Shown here one piece after another: positions 1-11,064 of a DNA stretch of 64,000 bases. The translations under genes were made by a program, and so were the position numbers. The notes beneath the pieces were generated by a model. It was given only the letters and a program-made list of their open reading frames with translations, was not told the DNA's origin and ran no database searches. This DNA is from Sclerotiophoma versabilis. Its lineage: Eukaryota > Ascomycota > Dothideomycetes > Pleosporales > Didymellaceae. How positions within the stretch are numbered: the first letter of the stretch is position 1; each line of letters starts with the position of its first letter. The DNA is taken from the NCBI GenBank assembly GCA_012274445.1, contig JAAROD010000004.1, forward strand, positions 2,666,001 through 2,730,000. Reading direction: 5' to 3'.

Positions 1-3000
1 GCCCTTGATGGCGATCAAACCAATGTCGTGAGCGTAAACGTCAGTGTCGTTGTGAGGCGGGATAGCGATGGTGATCTTGAACTTCCTGGGCAGGTACAAC
101 GGACCATAGAGCGGCTCGTGGTCTTGAATGGCCTCGCCAGCGACCTTGCGCTTCTGCTTGGTCTCATCATCCTCGAGCCAGATCTCGTGGTAAGCCGTAG
201 TGTTAGGAAGAAGATGGTCGCTGATCTTCTGAGATACAGCGTGAACCTGTCTGTGATACTCCGACTGGGTAGGGAGAGAACTGCACATGACGTTACGGTT
301 CACGTCACCACAGGCAGCGATGGTGGTCATCAAAGCCTTGTTGATGGCCTGCATGGCTGGCTTGAGCTTGCCCTTGACGATGCCGTGAAACTGGAACGTT
401 TGACGTGTGGTCAGCTTCATGGTCTCATTACCGAGCTTGGTGCTGATCTCATCCATCTGAAGCCACTGCTTAGGGGTAGCGACACCACCTGCGAGTCTGC
501 ATCGAATCATAAACGAGTAAGCTGGCTCGAGACCTTGTGCCTTACGCTCATCGCGGAGATCACGGTCGTCCTGCATGTAGGTGCCATGGAACTTGGTGAG
601 CTGCTGGTCACTGGCAGAGATAGCACCGGTTGATGTGTCCGCCAGACCCTCCTCAATGGTACCACGAAGGAAGTTCGAGGCAGCCTTCATGTCTTCGTTG
701 GTGATTGGCGGAGGTTCCTCCGGAAGACCCTCAACATTGTCGACACCGAGCGATTGCCAAAGCTTAGGCTCCCACTCCTGGTATGCCGTCTCGTATGTAT
801 CAGGGTCCTGGTCGTCTCCAAGACCGACAGGTGCGAGCTCCTTGCCACCAAGTGTGAGCAGGCGGGCGTGCAGATCCTTGGCAGGCTTGTTGTAGTATAT
901 TTTATCCTCCTTGCGAGGCCAGTAGTGGCTGTCACCCAGACCGAATGTGGAGAAGTTGACAGTGGCAAGGTCGAGGTCAGTGGAGTCCTTGATAGTCTCC
1001 CAGGTTGTACGACCGTTCTGAGGGAATTCACCTTGACCAGCAACACTGGTGATGAAGACAACGTTCTGCTCATTGGCCAGGTCCTCGAGAGGGTAGTCAT
1101 CCATGGCCATGACCATAGTCTTGAGGCCTCGCGCCTTACCACGGTTGCCCAGACGCTTCGACACCTTCTCGGCGTTACCATTATCGGAAGCGAAGAGAAC
1201 AGTCAAAGGATCACCAGCGAGGCCGTCAAGGAGCTGGCTGTAGGCATCCTTGGCCTTGCGCTTCTGCAGCTGCCTGACCTCTGTACCGAAGTTACCAGAA
1301 ACGTTGGATGCGAATTGAGGGTGCCTCTTCATGACCTGAGACATGTAGTTGTCACGAGCAAGGAACTCCTCAAGCTCGTTCTTAATCCTCTCAGAGTCGA
1401 GCTGGAAGTTGGGCTCGCCCTTCTCGTCGCCCTTAGGGTCCCAGCGGTACAGTGGCCAGTAGCCAAGGTCGACGGCCTTCTTAGTCTCCTGCAGGACGGT
1501 CAAAGGCGAGTCGTTCTCCTTCTCGTATGGAAGGTAAGCGAGGATGACTGAGGGGCCGTCGAACTTGTCGGCCTCGATCATAGCCTCCAGGACCTGAGTG
1601 TAGGAGCTGTAAACAGCAACAGAGGCAACATAGGCATTACCAAAGTTCATGGCGTACAAACCAATGTCCTTCTTCCTACGTACGGAATCGGCAGCAGCGC
1701 GCTCAGAGTAGGGTGTGGAGTCGATGATCAGCATGTTGACGTTCTCACCAGCCTCCAGGACGTGGTGAACACCAGAGTTACCGAGATCGTATGCCCAAGC
1801 ATCGGAGCCGACCAACCAAGATGACTCCTGGTAGAAAAGCTTCTTGGACTCGAGGAACTTGTTGGCAGTAGCGGAGCCGTCAGTGTTCAAGCGTGCAATG
1901 ACTTCAGGAGCAAGCTCGTTGGCTTCGACGGCGTTGTTAGCGCTGAGTGCCCATTTAGATAACCATTCCTTTGGTGCACTTGTAATGAAGTCGTTGCTCT
2001 TGGAAGCAGATGCAGCCTCGTCGACGAGACGTTTCCTGTGTTCTTTGCGGGCGATAAGGGATCCGAAACCGTACTCAGGGCTTGCTGAGATCTCGTTCGA
2101 GATGCCAGCGTTCTGCGCACCAAGCTGGTTGGCAACGTGAAGCTTGTCACCGAAGACCTGATCCAGAATCTTAATGTAAGCGTTCTCGAGGGTAGGCTTT
2201 TCAAGCTTCGCCGGCTCAGCTTTTGGGCCATCCATGTTACCAATTTGGAGGTTCTGGATGGGCGACTCGCTGGTGAGATTTTGCCACACACCACGCAGAG
2301 CCTGTGCAACGGTCTTCTCATCGATATAGCCCAACTGGAAGCCAACAACGGAAGGTGATACCCCACCAGTCGACTTTAGCGACATCAACAGGTCCAGAAG
2401 GACAGGACCCCACTTAGTGGTCTTGCGACGAACCTGCTCCAGCACTGCGATCTTCTTGATCGATTTAGGGAGCAGCGGGGCGAGAGAAGCGCCCAACCAA
2501 GGTCGGTAGATCCTGGCTGTGATCAAACCGGCATTGGCGTAGGGCTCCGAATCGTCTGCAGAGTCGAGCTCAGTAGCGAAGATGCCGGTGTCGGCACCGA
2601 ACAAGAAGATGGCAGCCTCTTCATTGCCGGTGCCGGTGTAGGAGAATGCATCGTAAGAACGTCCAGTGGACTCCTTGATAGTCTCCCAAATTTGCGAAGT
2701 GAACCGATAAATGTCCTCAGATGAGACAGGCTTCGAGATCAACGACTCGACAGTAGTGGCGGAAGAGACTGAGGCGCCGCTCTGGCTAGTATCACGCTGT
2801 GACGAACCAGAAGACGAGTCAGCGCGCTGGCTGTTCCTCTCCGATACCGGGACAGAGCGCAGCTCTGACGAGCTCAGAGGTGTGGCTTTTGTGTCGTTGG
2901 CATTTGATGTCTGGCTGCGGGCGAAGGAGACGGTCGCACTTCTGCCGTCGTCGGCATAGAGTGAAGTCTCTTCTGACTTTGTGTGCTGGAACGCCGCCGC

Positions 3001-3732
3001 GGCATCAAGGTCAATGACGCGTCCAAGCAGCTGAGCATCTTCTTGTGCAACTGATTTATTGAAAGCGGACGCGCTTGAATCGAAGAAATGAATGACACCC
3101 TTGCCTGACTTGATTGCCAAAGCATGTGCAGTCAGAGCAATGTCCTGTGCCTCCTGCAGTGTCTCGGACTGCAAGAATGTGAAGCCAGATTGCCTGATGG
3201 ATGTGATGTCAGAGAAGTCTGGGAAGCCGGCGGGCTGCACAGAAACGTGGAGAACGACGGGGTATTGTGCGAGCTTGTAGAGGTGTGGTATCGACTTCAC
3301 CAGAATCGAGGAGGCGGTGGTGACACTGGTGAGCTTGCCAGCACGGATGGGCTGGAAAACCGAAAGAAGAGGATCGGCATTCTGGCGAACAGAAAGAACC
3401 TGGACGCTGTTAGGTCAATCATCCCTTGTATTCTTGGTATAGCGACGTACTTCTGGCTGCTGCTTAGCAACAACGGAAGGCGCGTTGCTCTGCTGCAACG
3501 AGCGCAGTGCCTCGGAGAACTCTGAATCCTCCTTCAATGAAGGCACAACCGATACAATTACATCGGAGGCCAGATGTGCGATGCGGGCGACTGGGACGAG
3601 TCAGCGTTGCTTCATTCATAATGTTGCCCCAGAGTCTCAATCGGAGCCGATATCGCTGGGGTACAACAGATTGGTGGGGTGTGAGCGTGGGGCGAACATA
3701 CCAGCCTCGCCAGCAGTCGAGATGGAACCCAT
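1..3732 (-). CDS. MET5: Sulfite reductase [NADPH] hemoprotein beta subunit, 3'-truncated by the window edge
   Basis: Assimilatory sulfite reductase beta chain, which reduces sulfite to sulfide with siroheme and an Fe4S4 cluster in cytosolic sulfur assimilation; its partner is the flavoprotein alpha chain (Met10). Exons read 3732-3702, 3590-3451 and 3399 to the edge; introns are 111 and 51 nt with GTATGT and GTACGT donors. The protein starts MGSISTAGEAG. In order it shows a pyruvate:ferredoxin-oxidoreductase-like N-terminal half, a flavodoxin-like domain (LTVLFASDNGNAEKVSKRLG, later STFGLGDSHYWPRK) and then the sulfite/nitrite reductase hemoprotein module (TTRQTFQFHGIVKGKL, CGDVNRNVMC, IPPHNDTDVYAHDIG). 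The C-terminus, with the cluster-binding cysteines, lies outside the window. It is transcribed head-to-head with the FAD synthetase gene. The family assignment is very firm; only the yeast-style symbol is by analogy. Confidence 0.95.
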
Positions 3733-4331
3733 TGTGACTGCAACAACACGGTGTCTGGAAGCAGTGGAGGGATTGTCTATGGGGAAGACGAGATGAAGTA
3801 GATGGTTTAAATCGGGTCGTCGCCGATGGCCCTCATTGACGGCAGCGGCAACTCATGGGCATAATTTTCGAAAGATGCTGATGATTGAGCACGCCATTCT
3901 TAGTGCATCTATCCAGGGTCTCGAGTACCTCCACACTGGCTCGTCAACCAGTAAGACTTCGTCTTTTGGTCATTGACCAATGGTCTCTGTCATCACGACT
4001 GGATCACGTTGCCGCTTCGCTCGTGACGAGGCGACACTTTCCCGTGACCCGTTGACGTGCTGGAAACCTAGGAGCGCTGTGGTTGCAGTGCAAGGGCGTT
4101 GTTTGCTGCTTGCAGCATGAGATCTCTCTCGAAGCTAATTGGTCGCCGCGATCCTGGTTCCGCATTCGCGTTTTGGGATGTACCGACAGCCGATTATCGA
4201 TTAGACATGCACCTGTCAGAGCGGACACCTGGATCAATGTCATGTCTTGAACCGTGTCCGCGACGACGCCACTTTGCCTTTCGTAATTGCAGACTCTCCC
4301 AGCTTATGTCGAGTCTAGCGCATCCCTTGCA
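3733..4331. promoter_or_regulatory. Divergent promoter between sulfite reductase and FAD synthetase
   Basis: This 599-bp spacer separates the two start codons, so it must carry both promoters. It contains a CCAAT pentamer at 3977-3981 and the inverted form ATTGG at 4138-4142, candidate sites for the fungal CCAAT-binding complex. Function of these sites is inference; no clear TATA box was seen and no ORF here looks coding. Confidence 0.5.
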
Positions 4332-5282
4332 ATGAACCACACAGCACTTGGATTTGAAGAGCCCCTCGTCACCGATACCCCGCGGCCGTTTGCGGAGCAA
4401 TGCGCGCGGATACATGAGCGCATAGACGCGTTCCTGGGTGCCAAAGATGTATCAGACCGGGTAAAGAGCGTACAGGAGCAGACTCGTGTTGCCTTGGATG
4501 TAATAGAGAAGGCATTGGATCAGTACAGGTAGGCGACACTATCGGATGTGGGGTGTGGTAGCACAGTCCATAAGGTACTGACAACTACACCAGTCTCCCC
4601 GAGCTGTCTCTTGCGTATAATGGCGGTAAAGACTGCCTTGTACTGTTGATACTGTACCTCTGCGCTCTACACAAACGCGGTCTTACGTCCTCGAACCCCT
4701 CCTCGAACATCGAAACCGCCGTACAATGTGTCTACATCCAGGACAAGCATCCATTCCGAGAGGTGGAGGAGTTTGTGGCAGCAAGCATCAAGACATATTC
4801 GTTGTCACTTCTTGAATATGCGAAACCAATGAAGGAGGCCTTCGCAGACTACCTGCGCGACACACCATCAGTCAAAGCTATATTAGTAGGAACACGGCGA
4901 ACAGATCCTCATGGAGAACATCTGAAGCACTTCGATCCCACAGACAATTCGTGGCCATCCTTTGTGCGCATACATCCGGTGATAGACTGGCACTATGTAG
5001 ATATCTGGACAGTAAGTGCTCCCTGGCATCTTTGTGTCGCACGCATTCTGACTAAAGCAGTTCATACGATACCTGAACATACCGTATTGCTCGCTGTACG
5101 ATTACGGGTATACCTCCTTAGGTGGGACTACCGATACTCTTCCAAATCCGAAACTCGCACGGCAATCTTCGTCAAGCCAAGTCACACAAGTGAGCCAGCC
5201 AAATGGCACAACAAAAACGAAGTTTAGACCAGCATACGAGCTCATTGATGACTATGAGGAACGATTAGGGAGAGACAAATAA
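4332..5282 (+). CDS. FAD1: FAD synthetase (FMN adenylyltransferase), PAPS-reductase-like fold
   Basis: Converts FMN and ATP to FAD and pyrophosphate. Three exons (4332-4528, 4594-5011, 5061-5282) give 278 aa. The pyrophosphate-binding loop AYNGGKDC lies just after the first intron, followed by the family signature GTRRTDPHGEHL, the HFDPTDNSWP segment, IHPVIDWHYVDIW and LYDYGYTSLGGTTDT, then the usual C-terminal PAYELIDDYEERLGR. The start at 4332 is the first ATG in this frame before the conserved region; the frame is open upstream but without ATG. All three junctions keep phase. It lies head-to-head with the sulfite reductase beta gene, whose holoenzyme needs FAD, which makes shared regulation plausible but unproven. 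Length and motifs match fungal Fad1. Confidence 0.95.
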
Positions 5283-5653
5283 CATAATCACAAAACATCT
5301 ATGTCTATATCTTGATCACCAGTTGCTGCATTCTTCACCAACTGGACACTGACAAGACCAAGCGTACCAAGCCCTCAAGCCGTCGCTTTGCTTCAAGTCG
5401 TCATTTCAGGCAAGGCTCATTCTGATGCAGTTGAACCTCAGTTGAGCCTCAGGAGGTGGGGTGAAGAAGCTTGGGCCGCGGCAGCCCCTCGAAAACTCTC
5501 GAAGCTTCAAGCATCCCACCTCATTTCAAGTCGATGCCTTAAACCTCACGGCTGCCTGCAGCTTCCAGCTCTCCTAGGTCCTAGCTGTTATGCGCATACC
5601 AATCGTTCAGACAAAAATCACGTAACCCCACGTACGATCCCAAATACCCAACA
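5283..5653. other. Intergenic spacer, FAD1 to Hikeshi gene
   Basis: Holds the 3' flank of FAD1 and the promoter of the next gene. A small imperfect tandem pair, ttgaacctcag/ttgagcctcag, sits at 5431-5452. No other structure was seen. Confidence 0.4.
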
Positions 5654-6295
5654 ATGTCAACTTTTGGCGTCATCGTCTCTGGCCGGCCAGTCCTCACCGA
5701 AGCACAAATCATATCGCCTACGCAGGTCGCATACCAGATACCATCTCAACGCTCAATTTCGCACATCGTTGTTTTCCTTCTCCCGGGAATAACGCTTCCA
5801 GACGGCACCGCAGCCGCCGTCTACGCACAACTCCCCGGCACATCAGACTTCAAGCTGCTGGGCGCAATCGGAAACGAAAAACCGAGCGCAATCTTCAAAG
5901 TAAAGAATGGAAACGCTGCAGGCGGCGGCCTAGGCGACGAAGACGCGATGGTCGATGAAGGAGCGACAAATGGTGCCGCTGCGCCGCTGGCACTGGGCAT
6001 AAGCGTTGAGCCTGCTGCGCAAGTTGAGGCGGCGCTGGAGCAGAAGAAAACACAGGATGCTGCTGCTGCGTCTAATGCTGGCCCAGCAGCGGGGAACGAA
6101 CTTGTTGTAAGAGGGCAAAATACGGTCAATCAGAAGGTGCTTGCGCAGAGAATTATCAAGAACTGCTATGATTTCTTGACGAGCTGGGGCAGTGGGGATA
6201 CGGTTCCTCTAAAGGCATTTCAGGCGTGGTGGACCAAGTTTGAAGGCAAGATTGAAAGGGATCCTGGCTTCTTGGAGAGGAGCGATGGCGGTTGA
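5654..6295 (+). CDS. OPI10: Hikeshi/Opi10 family protein
   Basis: Single-exon gene for 213 aa, the normal size of the family. The N-terminus shows the Hikeshi signature: GRPVLTEAQ, then ISHIVVFLLPGITLPDGTAA, VYAQLPGTSDFKLLGAIGNE and KPSAIFKVKN. A low-complexity Ala/Gly-rich linker (about residues 78-145) separates it from the C-terminal conserved part (IIKNCYDFLTSWG, FQAWWTKFEGKIERDPGFLER). Metazoan Hikeshi carries Hsp70 into the nucleus during heat shock; yeast Opi10 was named for an inositol-overproduction phenotype. Which role applies here is not visible from sequence. It ends convergently to the RPN13 gene. Confidence 0.93.
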   Translation: MSTFGVIVSGRPVLTEAQIISPTQVAYQIPSQRSISHIVVFLLPGITLPDGTAAAVYAQLPGTSDFKLLGAIGNEKPSAIFKVKNGNAAGGGLGDEDAMVDEGATNGAAAPLALGISVEPAAQVEAALEQKKTQDAAAASNAGPAAGNELVVRGQNTVNQKVLAQRIIKNCYDFLTSWGSGDTVPLKAFQAWWTKFEGKIERDPGFLERSDGG

Positions 6296-7429
6296 AAGAA
6301 CTTGAGGGTAATAGATGGATCGACAAAAGCTTGCCATGTACGGCATGGGCACGGATCACTGGCCACAATGGAGAGAGAAGAAGAGAAGGAGAAAAGAGTC
6401 AACGCGCCGTGCCGGGAGTAGCGCGGTGGCTGGTAAGGGGTAATGTCCAGTGCTGTAACAACAATGTCGGACGGCGTATTTGGCGAGATGGGGGAAAGAT
6501 CACCTCTTTCACACCAGCCTTATTATTCCGCCGCGCCCCTTTGTTGAATTGACACACGCTTTTCGATAGGCCATGTTCGTTCACGACTCAGAATAGATCA
6601 GTTTAGTTGCCTACTCGGTAGAAGAAATCCGAGAAGATTGATAATTGAGCATGACTTCAACCTCATTTCGAGTGTGGAAATAGATTGCGGGCAGCGAACG
6701 CAAACATGAAGCGCTTGCCAAAAAATCGCCCCTGTCTGATGTTCGTTGGTGGATCTTTTGTCTATCGTGAGCGCTCAAGAGGGCTGCTTCGTATCTTCCA
6801 CTCTTGCTAATATGTTACATCTTTCTGCAATCCTGCCGTCCTTTGGTCCACAGTTTACATCTTTCGTTGTCTCTATTCCACACTTTTACTTACGAGCTGC
6901 AATCCTAATTTATCACATATCATACACTATCATAATGCTCGGGGCATTGGCGCTCAGTAGTACAGGAATACTGGTGTTTGAATTTGGTAGGAATCTCAGT
7001 TCGTCTTTCCCATATGTTTCGCACTAAATCTGGTTAAAGGTTGAGAATATGGAATTTTTAAGTTAGTGCAAGCGGTACGAGAGAAGAGTGGAACAGCGTG
7101 AATAAGGAGTCGATAATGGAAAAGAGGAAGGGGAGCACCTGAGATAGTTGAAAGATAATAACTGTAGCGAAGGAATCGGTGAGAAATGATCGAAAGCTGC
7201 ACCAAGGTAAAGTCCGCAATGAAAGACCAGAAACTACTGAACCAAACCCGACAAGTATTGATTGTAACCTCAAGCTATCGAAAACCTTTCGTCTCTGCCG
7301 TAGAATCGTGATTCGCATAAATATGTGCTGGTGTAGCATGTGTCAAGCCTGCAGATCTACACCAAGGCAGGCAGTCATCCTGTCATACGGATACCATCCT
7401 TCGCTCTCCACATTGAGCACTCAAAGTCC
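6296..7429. other. Convergent intergenic region, no supported gene
   Basis: About 1.1 kb between the 3' ends of the Hikeshi and RPN13 genes. A 93-codon frame at 6746-7027 is hydrophobic but lacks any family signature and a good coding pattern. Nothing else was recognised. Confidence 0.4.
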
Positions 7430-9031
7430 TCATGATTCGTCCATCTTCCCGCCATCGTCCTTCTTCTCATTCTCTACCGTCTTCTTGACGCCCTCGAGAA
7501 ACGCCTTGACCGCCTCACCACCGCCGAGCGGCATAGCACCGCCCCTCATGTAGCCGCCATGTTCCACGTCAATGTTTAGAGCTTGAGCCACCGTAGGCAG
7601 TGCACCCTCCCGGAGTGCCTCCGTAAGACTGCCTAGTGCGGCGCGGAGCTGTGGTGCGCGTATTATCCTCTTCAACACTTCTCTCTTTGAGTCCTGATCC
7701 AATGTCTGCACGACCATTTGTGCGGTTTCACCGTTTGGGTCAATCTGGTCGACATCTTCGACCTCTGCCTCGAGCAGGAACGGTGTGGTGGGCAGTTGCG
7801 CACATAGTGCATCGATGAGCTCGTCTGAGGCTTCTTCGATTACGGGGCCGGTAGTCTTCGGCCATAGAAGGTCGAGTAGAGTTGTGAACGATTCGCCGCC
7901 GGATTGTTGTGATCCGCTATCACCGCCAAGATTTCCACCTTTGAGCGAGTCCATGAAGTTTTTAACAATGGACGAGACATCGCCTGACCCTGCTCTATTG
8001 AGATGTTAGCGGAAGTTCAGCCCAGCAAGAGAAGCAAAATAGGAGCAATCGATCGTCGTGGCGGAAGGAAGACATAGTACGGAAAGCATATTCTGTTTAG
8101 TGTTACATATGAGCAGCCAATACTGTCATGCCGTGTGGGCATGTTGTGCTCCCAAACGCCTCACCATGATAATTGGTCCTTTGAAGCTCCAATACTTTCC
8201 TCGTCAATGTCTTCCACAGCCGCTCGAACCCTGTTGGAAATTTCGACTGCGCCACGACGCCGATTGCGATATAACCACAATGAATGCTTAGAGGGACCTA
8301 CGCTCGGCCGCCGTCAGCTCCGCCTTCACGAGACTCCTCGCCTTCATCTCGAATATCACCTCCTGTAGCCCCAGGCCCAGCACCTCCTGTACTGTTGTGG
8401 CGATTCCGGCTAGACGACTCTTCCTCCACATCTTCCATTGTCTCGTCGTCATCGCCGCCGGTGGATGGGTTCGGGATGCTCGCGAGCTCAGCCTGCACAT
8501 CGATCTCCTCACCATTCAGAAGCAGGTCGACAATCTGGCCGATCTTCAGGTCGCGCTCGCTAAACCAGCTTGCATCACCACGCGGGTGCTGTGACTTCGA
8601 CTGCAGCCAGAAGAGGTAGCGTTGTGAGCTTGAGTTGAACTTGAGGACAAATACACGGCCGTCGGTGGGTGACTTGACTGATTCGGAGTCTTCGGCAGCA
8701 TCCTTGCCTGTGTATGGGGAGAATGAGCCATCGCCGGGAATCATGATGAGATCAAGCTCGGACTCGTCGAGGGACTTGTTGCGGGGTCGCCAGCAGAAGT
8801 GTACAAACTCTAAGCTGTGTGAGCTGAGTTTGAAGCTATCATATGGCTATACGAACCATCTTCGCCCTGGTACAGATAGACATAGCCCGGCTCGCGGACA
8901 GGCTTGACCGACTGCTTGTTGCCATCTCTGGCCTACAGATGTTAGCTATGTGTACGTTTATCAGTGTGTATTTTGCTTACAGTGATTTCACACTTGCCAG
9001 CCTTGAACGTGATCAGCGGCTGGATTGACAT
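7430..9031 (-). CDS. RPN13: Proteasomal ubiquitin receptor Rpn13/ADRM1 with Pru and DEUBAD domains
   Basis: Subunit of the 19S proteasome that binds ubiquitin and, in species with the long form, recruits the deubiquitinase UCH37. Four exons (9031-8981, 8932-8857, 8809-8302, 7994-7430) give 399 aa. The first three encode the Pru domain: MSIQPLITFKAGKCEIT, GYVYLYQGED, FVHFCWRPRNKS, LDLIMIPGDGSF, RVFVLKFNSSSQRYLFWLQS, then an acidic/Gly-rich linker. The last exon encodes the helical C-terminal DEUBAD-like part (ESFTTLLDLLW, DELIDALCAQLPT, REVLKRIIRAPQLRAALGSL). The linker intron is 307 nt, far longer than its neighbours, but phase is kept (GC|A, acceptor CAATAG preceded by GCTAAC). The two-domain form is like animal and filamentous-fungal proteins rather than the short budding-yeast Rpn13. 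Confidence 0.9.
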
Positions 9032-9764
9032 GTTCGTGTTTGTGTATGTGGAGGCAAAAGAAGCTGGGGTTGATGGTTTGGAGCTGCCTATGACAATGCG
9101 GCAACTGCGGCGGGCGGAGGTCGAGGTCGTGAGCACAGGCCAATCAGATGAGGTAATCGACGGATAGCAGATTCACTGCAGAACCAAAGCGCGATTCACT
9201 CAAGGAATACTCCGCACTCCAGAAAGAACGGCGGGTTTCACCCGCAGCACAGCATACATGGAAGCAGCCATGAGTGATTAAAACACCGCGCAAAACACTG
9301 ATCAAAAGATAAGCCGAGTCCTGCGTTCTGGAACGGGCATGGTGTAGCACTTGTATGAACAAACACTTCCTTCCAGAGCATACGCTTGATCGTGCATATT
9401 ACCTTTCGCCATGGATGCATTTCACATTCACTGAAACCGGCGTAGACCACGTCGTTACTTTGTCTGCATCGAGCGTTTCCATGGCTGAGTGCCGACAGAA
9501 CCCAAGGCTGAGTACTAATAGAACTCTAGGTTGAGCGCAAGTTGCAGCAGAGGAGTGGTCGCAATGATCCACTCTCCGTTGCGATACTTTTATTTCCATC
9601 GTCAGCAGCAAGTTGTTTATTTCGATGCTCGATTTCCTGGTTGAGATGATGGGCGCATTTCGGAGCGGAGAAACGTTTAGCGAGAGGGCGCTAAAGTGCT
9701 AAACTGGGCCGCACATTGCGAAATACAACTCCCCAGGGCTCACTAACGACACCAGCAATTCGAA
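9032..9764. promoter_or_regulatory. Divergent promoter region, RPN13 / RPL6
   Basis: A 733-bp spacer between two start codons, so it holds both promoters. I saw no distinct motif and no coding frame with support. Confidence 0.4.
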
Positions 9765-10581
9765 ATGGCGGACACCAAACCCACGACCCAGAAGTTCTCC
9801 AAGGGCGAGAGGTCGATACCGCACCACTCGCAGAAGGCCAGCAAGTACTACCCTGCTGAGGACGTCGCCGTCCCCAAGAAGGTACGTTCGCAGATGCGAC
9901 AGCATGCTTGGATCAGGAAGAGTCAGAAAGAGAAGGATACGGGCGCATTGCAGCAGCACCAACTCTGCGACTGTGTGCGAGAGCGGACGATTTACATGCT
10001 GCAAGATGCATGGCATGGACCTTTGCTAACATTGAATCAAGGCCCGTAAGACTGCTCGCCCTGCGAAGCCCCGTGCCTCCCTCCAGCCCGGTACCGTCGT
10101 CATCCTCCTCGCTGGTCGTTTCCGTGGCAAGCGTGTCGTTCTCCTCAAGCACCTTCCCCAGGGTGTCCTCCTCGTCACCGGTCCCTTCAAGGTTAACGGC
10201 GTTCCTCTGCGACGAGTAAACGCCCGCTATGTCATCGCTACCTCCACCACCGTCGACATCAAGGGTATCGATGAGGGTGTCCTGAACAAGGTCTCCGAGG
10301 AGGGCTACTTCACCAAGGACAAGGCTGCACACAAGCCTGGCGAGGATGCTTTCTTCAAGCAGGGCGAGAAGCCCGAGGTACGCAGCATCAATGGTATCAC
10401 AGACGAACAGCACTAATGAACGTAACAGAAGAAGGAGACCTCCAAGGACCGCGTTGAGGACCAGAAGGCCGTCGACAAGGCCCTTCTGGCCAACATTAAG
10501 AAGGAGGCTCACCTCGTCGACTACCTTGCCTCGAGCTTCAGCCTCCGCACTTCCGACAGGCCACACCAGATGCAGTTCTAA
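9765..10581 (+). CDS. RPL6: 60S ribosomal protein L6 (eL6)
   Basis: Large-subunit cytosolic ribosomal protein. Three exons (9765-9881, 10042-10377, 10429-10581) give 201 aa. The first intron (160 nt) follows an early lysine-rich exon and ends with a TTGCTAAC branch site; such a longish 5' intron is common in ribosomal protein genes. Signature segments are LQPGTVVILLAGRFRGKRVV, LLVTGPFKVNGVPLRRVN, YVIATSTTVDIKGIDE, EDAFFKQGEKPE and the C-terminal LVDYLASSFSLRTSDRPHQMQF. Codon use is strongly biased to C-ending codons (CGT, CTC, GTC, AAG), as expected for a highly expressed gene. Its 3' end faces the sterol-desaturase-like gene. Confidence 0.97.
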
Positions 10582-11064
10582 GCGTTGGGTCGAGACGGGA
10601 TTTGGCGTTCAGTGCATGGGATGAAAGATGACCTCGGGTGCTGCAGCCGTGACAGCAGGAACTAATCCAGCGGCGGTACGGCGACCAACTTCTTTTCATG
10701 AAGGCAACGTTTGCAATTCATATAAGCCTTGATACAAGCAACGAATACGAAACGATGCGAAAGTGATCAGATGGCTTTGGCAACCGTGATGTCATCTCTT
10801 CGGCGTTACATGGAGCAAACAATGGGTGGATACTCGATACTGATGGCGAAATAGAATCTTACATTTACATTGCACGATTGCGCCCGACCGTTGCACCTAC
10901 TTGCGCCACAATGTCTCCCAGACACCGAATTGACGAACGCGACTGAATTGAAAGGGTATCAATGCGCATCAAGGTAGCAAACAGACGAATCTAACCCTAT
11001 AACGCCGTACCGCAGCATACCATGCCAGACCACAACTGAGGGCCACCTTCAAACCATGCTATTT
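10582..11064. other. Convergent intergenic region
   Basis: The 3' flanks of RPL6 and of the desaturase-like gene meet here. Nothing beyond ordinary spacer sequence was recognised. Confidence 0.4.
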
